DNA of 64,000 nucleotides. It comes from Bog-756 sp963725275. Lineage in GTDB: Bacteria; Actinomycetota; Acidimicrobiia; Acidimicrobiales; RAAP-2. The stretch covers positions 248,001 to 312,000 of the forward strand of contig CAVRXS010000007.1 in assembly GCA_963725275.1 (NCBI GenBank), given 5' to 3'. This document shows positions 57,562-64,000 of this stretch, one piece after another. The number at the start of each line of letters is the position of its first letter. Position 1 is the stretch's first letter. Under the pieces are notes generated by a model that was not told the origin of the DNA, ran no database searches, and was given only the letters and a program-made list of their open reading frames with translations. The position numbers were made by a program, and so were the translations under genes.

Positions 57562-58351
57562 GCGACAACTCCCTCTATCAAGAGGCCCGCAGCCACCTGG
57601 CCTACCTGCGGATGGCCGCCGCCGCTGAGGCCCTGCCCGCCGAGCTCGAGTACGCCGCCAGCCAGAAGCTCGGCCACACGGCCTTCCTGGAGACGGCTGC
57701 TTGGAGGTCGAGGTCTCGGCCACCGAGATCCGCCGGCGGGCCAGCCTCGAGCGCTTCGCCTCCCTGCCCTCGCCGTTCCGGCTGGAGGACTTCGACTTCG
57801 ACGCCCAGCCGTCGATCGACAAGAAACTGGTGAACGAGCTGGCCACGCTGCGGTTCCTCGAGGACGCCACCAACGTGCTGTTCATCGGGCCGCCCGGGGT
57901 GGGCAAGACCATGCTGGCCGTCGCCCTGGCCCGAGCGTCCATCGACGCGGGCTATCGCACCTATTACACAACGGCCGCCGACCTGGTGGCCCGCTGTCAC
58001 CGGGCCGCTCTCGAAGGACGGTGGGCCACCACCATGCGGTTCTTCGCCGGACCGAGGCTGCTGGTCATCGACGAGGTCGGCTACCTGCCGCTGGCCAACG
58101 AGGCGGCCGCCGCCCTGTTCCAGGTCATCACCCAGCGCTACTTGAAGAGCTCGACCGTGCTCACCACCAACCTCGGCGTGGGGTCCTGGGGGAAGATCTT
58201 CGACGACCCCATGGTGGCCGCCGCCATGCTCGACCGGCTGCTGCACCGCTCCGTCGTGTTCAACATCGACGGCGAGAGCTACCGGATGCGAACCCACCGG
58301 GCCCGTGCCGAGAAGCTCACCAAGGGGGTGAAGTCCACCGCCAAGACGTAG
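57558..58351 (+). pseudogene. istB: IS21 ATPase gene istB, one frameshift
   Basis: AAA+ helper of IS21 transposition. It starts at ATG 57558 (YQEARSHLAYLRMAAAAEAL) and runs to about HTAFLET; near 57695 the frame changes by two extra bases (or one missing) and continues LEVEVSATEIRRRASLERF. The second part keeps Walker A LFIGPPGVGKTMLAVALA, Walker B LLVIDEVGYLP, sensor-like VLTTNLGVGSW and the C-terminal HRSVVFNIDGESYRM. A protein from TTG 57701 alone would lack the N-terminal IstA-contact region. Confidence 0.85.
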
Positions 58352-58434
58352 TCTCTTGCATCACCCCACCCGGGCAATCACCTGGGGACTTTCGATGATC
58401 GAGAGTGGGGAGTTTCCGTGATCGGCGTCAAGCG

Positions 58435-58849
58435 AGAAAGGACCATCAAAGAGCAGCGCCCCAGATCACAGAGACACCCCTCTGAGTTGAAGAAGCGGCC
58501 GGGAGGCGGTCCAAGAGCGCGGGCGGCAAATCAACAGTGCCGAGTAGGTCGTATCTGGGACACCTGGTGCGTGGGCCTCGCTGTGAGTCTCCGGTCACGG
58601 TGCCGGTGTGGTGGGGCGGACCCCATTGAATCCGCCGGTGTTAATCGCGATTTGTTCGCAGCCACTCGGCGAAGAGCGGGTCCACGACTGCCCTTCCGTG
58701 ATCCGTGTCAACGTCGGCTCCGATTTCAGAGCCAATTGGTTCGGTATTCGGTGCCAATCGGCTCGGGATCTGGTGCGATGCCGTCCCGACTGGCGTCCTG
58801 GCGAGTTGCTTCCTGACGCCGCGAGGGAAATCAGAGAAGTGGGATTCAG
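58435..58849. other. Intergenic region between IS21 and argC control site
   Basis: 415 bases without a supported gene; short frames on both strands show no family features. It includes an imperfect direct repeat: GCCAATTGGTTCGG (58731-58744) and GCCAATCGGCTCGG (58753-58766), 12 of 14 identical with a 22-base period. Its origin is unknown; it could be original pheT-argC spacer or another element's remnant. Confidence 0.5.
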
Positions 58850-58880
58850 TTGCATAATCATGCGGTATTGTGCATAGACT
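58850..58880 (+). promoter_or_regulatory. argC promoter with likely ArgR operator
   Basis: TTGCATAATCATGC (58850-58863) contains the exact inverted repeat GCAT-N4-ATGC, and a second half-site TGTGCATA follows at 58869-58876. Both resemble actinobacterial ARG boxes bound by ArgR with arginine. A -10 box TAGACT (58875-58880) lies six bases before the argC ATG and no Shine-Dalgarno is present, so the transcript is probably leaderless. The operator overlaps the -10 and upstream promoter region, fitting repression. Confidence 0.65.
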
Positions 58881-58886
58881 TGCGGG

Positions 58887-59943
58887 ATGGCAGCTCCCCG
58901 GAAGGTCGGCGTGGTCGGGGCGTCCGGCTATACGGGTGTCGAGCTGCTCCGGCTGTGCGCCGGCCACCCCGACCTCGACGTGATGGTTGCCACAGCTGGG
59001 TCGCACGCCGGGCAGTCGGTGGCCGACCATTCCCGCTCGCTGGCGGCCGCGTATCCCTCGCTCGTCTACAGTCCGACCGACCCGACGCTCCTGGACGGCC
59101 TCGACCTGGTCTTCTGCGCCCTGCCCCACGGTGAGTCGCAACGGCTCATGCCCGAACTGGTGGATCGGGTGGGCGTCGTGGTCGACCTTGCGGCCGACTT
59201 CCGTCTGCGCGACCCCGCCCTCTATCCGGCCTGGTACGGCGCCGAGCACCTCGCGCCGGCGCTGCTCGCCACGTTCGCCTACGGCCTGCCCGAGCTCCAC
59301 CGCGCCGCCCTCGTCGGCGCGACCCGAATCGCCGCGCCGGGGTGCTACCCGACCGCGGCCCTGCTGGCCCTCGCCCCGCTGGTCGAAGCCGGGGCGCTCG
59401 CCCTGCCCGACGCGACACCCGGCGGTGCGGCGCCCCTGGTGGTCGATGCGGCGAGCGGGGTGTCCGGGGCCGGCCGGTCCCCGAGCGAGAGCCTCCACTT
59501 CGGCACGGTCGACGAGGACTTCGTCGCCTACGGGTTGCTCGACCACCGCCACACCCCCGAGATCGAGCAGGGGCTGGGTACCAGCGTGCTGTTCACACCG
59601 CACCTCGCACCGATGGTCCGGGGGATCCTGGCCACCTGTTACGCGCTGTCCTGTGCGCGACGGCGCGCTGACCACGGAGGACGCCCTCGAGATCCTGCGG
59701 AGCCGCTACGCGGACGAGCCATTCGTGGTGGTGGGGGACCGCTCCCCGTCGACCAAGTCCTCGACCGGATCGAACACCGCCCACCTCACCGTGCGGGTCG
59801 ATCCGCGCACCGGCTGGGTGGTTGTCCTCTCCGCCATCGACAACCTGGTCAAGGGGGCATCCGGTCAGGCCGTGCAGTGCGCGAACATCGCGCTCGGCCT
59901 CCCCGAGCCAGCCGGGCTCCCCGTCGCGGGCCTCTACCCGTGA
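58887..59943 (+). pseudogene. argC: N-acetyl-gamma-glutamyl-phosphate reductase, frameshifted
   Basis: Third step of arginine synthesis. The first part (from ATG 58887) has RKVGVVGASGYTGVELLRL, the catalytic Cys in AAPGCYPTAALLAL and VSGAGRSPSESLHF. Around 59640-59660 the frame slips by one base: GILATCYALS is in frame 1, but VRDGALTTEDALEILRSRY and the end NLVKGASGQAVQCANI are in frame 2, with stop at 59943. One extra base, for example the T in GCTGTCCTG, explains it. This is either a real mutation (loss of ArgC) or a sequence error. The start and the coupling to argJ are otherwise normal. Confidence 0.85.
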
Positions 59944-61109
59944 GCATCACCACCCCCGCCGGGTTCGTGGCCGCCGGAGTCGCAGCGGGCATCAAGAGTT
60001 CGGGCGCGCTCGACCTCGCCCTCGTCGCCACCGAGGACGGCCGGCCGGTGCCCACGGCGGCCACCTTCACCTGCAATCGCGCCGCAGCCGCTCCCGTCCA
60101 GGTCAGTCGCGCCCACCAGGCGGCCAACGGCGGCCGGGCCGCCGGGGTCGTGGTCAGCAGTGGCAACGCGAACGCGGCGACCGGCAGCCAGGGCCTGGCC
60201 GACGCCGAGGCGATGTGCGCCCTGACCGCCGAAGGCCTGGGGGTTGCACCCGAGGAGGTCCTGGTGTGCTCGACGGGACTCATCGGTGTCCCCCTCCCCA
60301 TGGACCCCATCCGGGCCGGGATCCCGCGCCTCGTCGCCGCCCGAGCCGGAGGGCCGGTAGCCGGCGCCGACGCTGCCCTCGGGATCCTCACCACCGATTC
60401 GGGTCGCAAGGAGGTCCTCGTCGAGTACCCGACCTTCGCCGTCGCCGGCATGGCCAAGGGGGCCGGCATGCTCGCCCCGAGCATGGCCACCATGCTCGCG
60501 TTCCTGACCACGGACGCGGCGGTGGGGCCGGTTCCGCTCGCCGACATCCTGCGGAGCGCCGTCGACGACTCGTTCAACTCGCTCTCTGTCGACGGCTGCA
60601 CCTCGACGAACGACACGGTCATCCTGATGGCCTCGGGTCGGGCGGGGACGGCCGATCCGAACGTGGTGGCCGACGCGGTGACCGAGGCCTGCGTGGACAT
60701 CGCCACCCAGATGGCTGCCGACGCCGAGGGGGCCAGCAAGATCTTCCAGGTACAGGTCACCGGTGCCCGCTCCGACGGCGAGGCCCACCGGGCAGCCCGT
60801 AAGGTCGCCGACTCCATGCTCGTCAAATGTTCGATCAACGGTGCCGATCCCTACTGGGGCCGGGTGGCCAGCGAGCTGGGCTCGGCCGGCGTCGAATTCG
60901 AGATGGACCGGCTGACCATCTCCTATGGCGGGGTCACCGTCTGCCGGAGTGGGGTCGCCGTCCCCCACGACCGCGCGGCAGCGGTCGCGCATCTCTCCGG
61001 GTCGATGATCCGCATCGAGTGCGGGCTCGGCCTGGCGGACGGGACCGGGGTGGTCATGGGAGTCGAGCTCGGCTACGGCTACATCGACGAGAACCGGACG
61101 ACGTCGTGA
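59940..61109 (+). CDS. argJ: Bifunctional glutamate N-acetyltransferase / N-acetylglutamate synthase
   Basis: Transfers acetyl from N-acetylornithine to glutamate, closing the acetyl cycle of arginine synthesis. The 389-residue proenzyme cleaves itself before the Thr in the ATML motif (GMLAPSMATMLAFLTTDA, about residues 175-192). VVVSSGNANAATGSQG, VLVCSTGLIGVPLPM, DGCTSTNDTV and KCSINGADPYWGR are also present. GTG 59940 overlaps the argC stop by four bases. Because argC is frameshifted, its first frame now runs open into argJ, so a fused ArgC'-ArgJ chain is possible. Confidence 0.95.
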   Translation: MSITTPAGFVAAGVAAGIKSSGALDLALVATEDGRPVPTAATFTCNRAAAAPVQVSRAHQAANGGRAAGVVVSSGNANAATGSQGLADAEAMCALTAEGLGVAPEEVLVCSTGLIGVPLPMDPIRAGIPRLVAARAGGPVAGADAALGILTTDSGRKEVLVEYPTFAVAGMAKGAGMLAPSMATMLAFLTTDAAVGPVPLADILRSAVDDSFNSLSVDGCTSTNDTVILMASGRAGTADPNVVADAVTEACVDIATQMAADAEGASKIFQVQVTGARSDGEAHRAARKVADSMLVKCSINGADPYWGRVASELGSAGVEFEMDRLTISYGGVTVCRSGVAVPHDRAAAVAHLSGSMIRIECGLGLADGTGVVMGVELGYGYIDENRTTS

Positions 61110-62020
61110 GCACAGCGCGTCCGGTGGACCAGCCTGTGCTCCCCCCCGGTGACAAGGCCGCCGTGCTGGTCGAGTCGTTGCCGTACATCCGGCGCTTCTG
61201 GGGAAAGGTCGTCGTCGTCAAGTATGGAGGCAACGTGCTGGCCGCCAAGCCCGGAGCGGAAGCGGTCGCCGAGGACGAGGCCCTCGCATCGTTCGCCGAG
61301 GACATCGTGCTCATGCGCTCGGTGGGCATGTTGCCGGTGGTCGTCCACGGTGGCGGCCCGCAGATCGGCGCGCTGATGGCCCGGGTGGGCAAGCAGGCCG
61401 AGTTCCAGGACGGCCTACGGGTGACCGACGCCGACACCATCGACCTCGTCCGCATGGTCCTGGTCGGGAAGGTCAACCGGGACATCGTGAGCTCGATCAA
61501 CGTGCACGGCGCGCTCGCGGTCGGGCTGTCCGGTGAGGACGCGAACCTCATCACGGCGACGGCCCGCTCCGAGGCGCTCGGGTACGTGGGCGACGTGGTC
61601 GGGGTCGACCCGGTCATCGTGCACCAACTGCTCGCACAGGGGCTCATCCCGGTGGTGGCCACCATCGGAACCGACGAGTCCGGCCAGGCCTTCAACATCA
61701 ACGCCGACACCGCGGCCGGAGCGCTGGCCGCAGCCCTCGAGGCCGAGAAGCTGGTCTTCCTCACCGATGTCGCCGGGCTGCGCACCGACCCCGAGGACCC
61801 CGGCACCCTCATCCACCGTGCGAGCGTGGAGGACCTCGACCGCATGGTGGCCAACGGCACCGCGACCGGCGGGATGATTCCGAAGCTCGAGGCGTGCGCA
61901 CGGGCCCTGCGGGGCGGGGTCCGGAGTGCCCACCTCCTCGACGGCCGGACCGCGCACGCACTCCTGCTCGAGATCTTCACCGACGAAGGGGTGGGGACGA
62001 TGGTGGGGGCCGACCGGTGA
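61106..62020 (+). CDS. argB: Acetylglutamate kinase
   Basis: Phosphorylates N-acetylglutamate; usually the arginine-inhibited step. The 304-residue protein has VVVKYGGNVLA, VVHGGGPQIGALM, DGLRVTDADT, the NAG-binding FNINADTAAGALAA and GGMIPKLEAC. A 25-residue N-terminal helix before the core (residues about 1-30) is the feature associated with arginine-sensitive hexameric forms. GTG 61106 and its end at 62020 overlap argJ and argD by four bases each. Confidence 0.95.
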   Translation: MSTARPVDQPVLPPGDKAAVLVESLPYIRRFWGKVVVVKYGGNVLAAKPGAEAVAEDEALASFAEDIVLMRSVGMLPVVVHGGGPQIGALMARVGKQAEFQDGLRVTDADTIDLVRMVLVGKVNRDIVSSINVHGALAVGLSGEDANLITATARSEALGYVGDVVGVDPVIVHQLLAQGLIPVVATIGTDESGQAFNINADTAAGALAAALEAEKLVFLTDVAGLRTDPEDPGTLIHRASVEDLDRMVANGTATGGMIPKLEACARALRGGVRSAHLLDGRTAHALLLEIFTDEGVGTMVGADR

Positions 62021-63279
62021 CCCCGGGTCCGGTGATGAAGCCGGCAACCGTCGGCGACCGCTCGGCGCTCATGGGCACCTATCCGGAGCCCCCGGTGACC
62101 TTCGTTCGGGGCGAGGGCAGCACCCTCTACGACACAGAGGGGAAGGCCTATCTCGACTTCCTCTCCGGCCTGGCCGTGACCTCGCTCGGCCACGCCCATC
62201 CGGTTGTCGCCGACGCGATCGCCGAGCAGGCGCGCACGCTCAGCCATGTCTCGAACCTCTTCGGCACGCTGGTCGGGCCCGAGGTTGCGGTCACCCTGGA
62301 CCGGCTCATCGGTGGGGGGAGCGAGCGCGCCGGAGGACAGGTCTTCTTCGCCAACTCGGGGGCCGAGGCCAACGAGTGCGCGCTCAAGCTGGCCCGCCGG
62401 TGGGCCGGTGACGGACGGTTCGCGGTGGTCTCGACCTGGGATGCATTCCACGGCCGCACCCTCGCCACCCTCGCAGCCACCGGGCAGGTGGCGAAACAGG
62501 TCGGCTTCGCGCCGATGCCCGACGGGTTCGAGCACGTCCCCTTCGACGACCTCGACGCCATGGACGCAGCCTGCGATCCGGCCCGGGTGGCGGCGGTGCT
62601 GGTCGAGCCCGTGCTCGGTGAGGCGGGGGTGGTGGTGCCGTCGTCTGACTACCTGGGGGGTCTCCGGCGGCTCTGCACCGAGCGGGGCATCCTGCTCATG
62701 GTGGACGAGGTCCAGACCGGGCTCGGACGCACGGGCCGCTGGTTCGGCTTCCAGCATCTCGGGATCGAGCCGGACGTGGTCACGATGGCCAAGGCACTGG
62801 GCAACGGCATGCCGGTGGGGGCGTGCTGGGCCCGGGCCGAGGTGGCAGCGGCGTTCTTGCCCGGTGACCACGGGAGCACGTTCGGCGGCCAGCCGCTCGC
62901 ACTCTCGGCCGCCCGCGCAACGCTCGCGGTCATGGAGGAGGAGGACGTACCGGCGCGCGCCACGAGAGCGGGGAAGCGCCTGCGCGCCGGGCTCGAGCGA
63001 CTGCCCGATGTCGCATCGGTGCGCGGCGAAGGCCTCCTGCTGGCCGCGGTCCTGACCCGGGACGTGGCCGTCCGGGTCTGTCGCGAAGCGCTCGATGGTG
63101 GGTTGGTGTGCAACGCCCCCCGTGCAGACGTCGTGCGCTTCGCTCCGTCACTGTTGGTGAGCGACGACGAGATCGACAGGGCGGTGGACATCCTCGGAAC
63201 GGTCCTTGCCGCGTCGGCCGCCACCGGACCCGAAACCGAACCACCGGCGGCCGGACAGGGGAGTAGCCATGTCGGGTGA
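62017..63279 (+). CDS. argD: Acetylornithine aminotransferase
   Basis: PLP enzyme making N-acetylornithine with glutamate as amino donor. The 420-residue protein has FLSGLAVTSLGHAHP, FFANSGAEANECALKLAR, FHGRTLATLAATGQ, the PLP-contact MVDEVQTGLGRTG and the Schiff-base lysine in TMAKALGNGMP. The last 20 residues are a low-complexity tail. GTG 62017 overlaps argB; ATG 62035 is an alternative. The end overlaps argF by 11 bases. Confidence 0.95.
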   Translation: MTPGPVMKPATVGDRSALMGTYPEPPVTFVRGEGSTLYDTEGKAYLDFLSGLAVTSLGHAHPVVADAIAEQARTLSHVSNLFGTLVGPEVAVTLDRLIGGGSERAGGQVFFANSGAEANECALKLARRWAGDGRFAVVSTWDAFHGRTLATLAATGQVAKQVGFAPMPDGFEHVPFDDLDAMDAACDPARVAAVLVEPVLGEAGVVVPSSDYLGGLRRLCTERGILLMVDEVQTGLGRTGRWFGFQHLGIEPDVVTMAKALGNGMPVGACWARAEVAAAFLPGDHGSTFGGQPLALSAARATLAVMEEEDVPARATRAGKRLRAGLERLPDVASVRGEGLLLAAVLTRDVAVRVCREALDGGLVCNAPRADVVRFAPSLLVSDDEIDRAVDILGTVLAASAATGPETEPPAAGQGSSHVG

Positions 63280-64000
63280 GCAGCCGTCCGGGGCGGGGGC
63301 CGTCCGCGTCGGCCGCCCGGGAACCCGGCACGTCCTCGAGGTCGATGATCTCGGACCGTCCGGAGTGGCCGAGGTGGTCGCGCTGGCCGAACGCGCGCCG
63401 GCCGACCTGACCCGGGTGCTGGCCGGTCGGGGGGTGGCCCTGGTGTTCGAGAAGCCCTCCAATCGGACCCGGAACAGCTCGGAGATGGCGGTGGTCGCCC
63501 TCGGCGGGCACCCCGTCTACATCCAGGGCAGCGAGGTCGGTCTGGACGTCCGGGAGACGGGCGCCGACGTCGCCCGAACCCTGGCCTGCTACCACGCGGT
63601 CATCGGCGCGCGGGTGATCGACCACGGCACGCTCGAGCGGATGACCGCCGCCCTCGACGACGCTCGGGTCGAGGTGCCGGTGATCAACCTGCTGAGCGAC
63701 CGGGCCCACCCGTGCCAGGCTCTCGCCGACCTGCTCACCCTGCGGGAATGCTTCGGGGCGGAGGGACTCGGACGTCGTACCGTGGCCTACATCGGCGACG
63801 CCAACAACGTCTGGCGGTCCCTCGCGCTGGTCGCCTCGATGTCCGGCATCCCGACCAGGGTTGCGTCGCCCGCCGGGTACGGTCCGTCCGCGGCTGACGT
63901 GGACCTCGTGCGGTCGTTCGGTGGCGACCTCTTGGTAACCGACGACCCGGTCGAGGCGGCAACGGGAGCGGACGTCCTCTACACGGATGTATGGACGTCG
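63269..64000 (+). CDS. argF: Ornithine carbamoyltransferase, N-terminal part (cut by window edge)
   Basis: Makes citrulline from ornithine and carbamoyl phosphate (from CarAB). 244 codons are visible without a stop, about 80% of the gene. The carbamoyl-phosphate loop reads FEKPSNRTRNSSEMA, with Asn in place of the common Thr of STRTR, followed by GSEVGLDVRETGAD, HPCQALADLLTL and, at the window end, DVLYTDVWTS. ATG 63269 follows AGGGGAGT and lies inside the argD end. argR, often next in this operon, would be beyond the window. Confidence 0.94.
   Translation, partial: MSGEQPSGAGAVRVGRPGTRHVLEVDDLGPSGVAEVVALAERAPADLTRVLAGRGVALVFEKPSNRTRNSSEMAVVALGGHPVYIQGSEVGLDVRETGADVARTLACYHAVIGARVIDHGTLERMTAALDDARVEVPVINLLSDRAHPCQALADLLTLRECFGAEGLGRRTVAYIGDANNVWRSLALVASMSGIPTRVASPAGYGPSAADVDLVRSFGGDLLVTDDPVEAATGADVLYTDVWTS

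Larger units (their letters stand above)
54045..58430 (+). mobile_element. IS21-family element carrying a nested IS66
   Basis: Ends are TG...CA. The left end starts TGTCGTCGATCACCGG (54045); the right end, reverse-complemented, starts TGACGCCGATCACGG (from 58430). A second inner repeat pair (GATCACTGAAATTCCCCA and its right-hand partner) is also present, typical of IS21 multiple end repeats. The 4-base direct repeat AGCG flanks it (54041-54044 and 58431-58434). Without the IS66 insertion and one target repeat it is 2,327 bases, normal for IS21. Both genes, istA and istB, are frameshifted, so it is inactive. Confidence 0.88.

Noticed and set aside
58418..58816. Open frame starting inside the IS21 right end
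   Set aside because: It begins within the IS end, is arginine/serine-rich without domain features, and has no ribosome site.
38100..58850. Prophage or conjugative element as source of the island
   Set aside because: No phage structural, portal, terminase, relaxase or type IV secretion genes; the recombinases belong to a small bounded element and the rest are IS elements and exported-protein genes.
59640..59665. Programmed frameshift in argC
   Set aside because: No slippery heptamer, stimulatory structure or strong internal ribosome site is seen; ArgC is not known to use frameshifting.

Overview
The window looks like chromosome of a high-GC actinobacterium. Evidence: very GC-rich codon use, a mihF-gmk-rpoZ-coaBC-metK-priA block, a PriA without a Walker A motif, and several promoters of the TANNNT type lying 6-8 bases before the start codon (leaderless starts at mihF, def, rpe, argC and a DUF1844-like gene). 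The gene order suggests a deep-branching class such as Acidimicrobiia, but that placement is an inference.

Bases 1-38,100 are dense housekeeping DNA, mostly on the + strand and often with 1-16 base overlaps. In order they hold: the end of aroB, aroQ, an M24 peptidase, efp and nusB; a DHA2-type exporter; a pyrimidine operon pyrR-pyrB-pyrC-carA-carB-pyrD-pyrF with a PyrR-binding RNA loop in its leader; a minus-strand 5-oxoprolinase pair (pxpA and a pxpB-pxpC fusion); mihF, gmk, rpoZ, coaBC, metK, priA, def, fmt and rpe; ribD, ribBA and ribH; hisG with a cold-shock-like gene; a minus-strand MFS transporter and DUF1844-like gene; then infC (apparently starting at AUA), rpmI, rplT, a SpoU-type rRNA methyltransferase, pheS and pheT.

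Bases 38,100-58,850 are an accessory island between pheT and argC. It contains a complete group II intron, a tyrosine-recombinase element with 20-bp terminal inverted repeats, and five genes for exported repeat proteins (IPT/Calx-beta-like, RCC1+NHL, a small exported protein, a glycine-rich+IPT protein, a YVTN propeller). It also holds four insertion sequences in two nested pairs. An IS1380-family element (target duplication CTAAG) has a second IS1380 copy inside its transposase gene (duplication CTCAG). An IS21-family element (duplication AGCG) has an IS66-family element in its leader (duplication GCTGGCGG). All four pairs of ends and duplications can be read in the sequence, so insertion order and pre-insertion sequence can be reconstructed. 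The outer IS1380 copy cut the glycine-rich gene after its fifth codon; the original start codon lies 3.2 kb away.

Bases 58,850-64,000 are the arginine operon argC-argJ-argB-argD-argF (argF runs off the window), with a likely ArgR operator over a leaderless promoter. argC carries a one-base frameshift in this sequence.

No tRNA, rRNA, CRISPR array or prophage was recognised.
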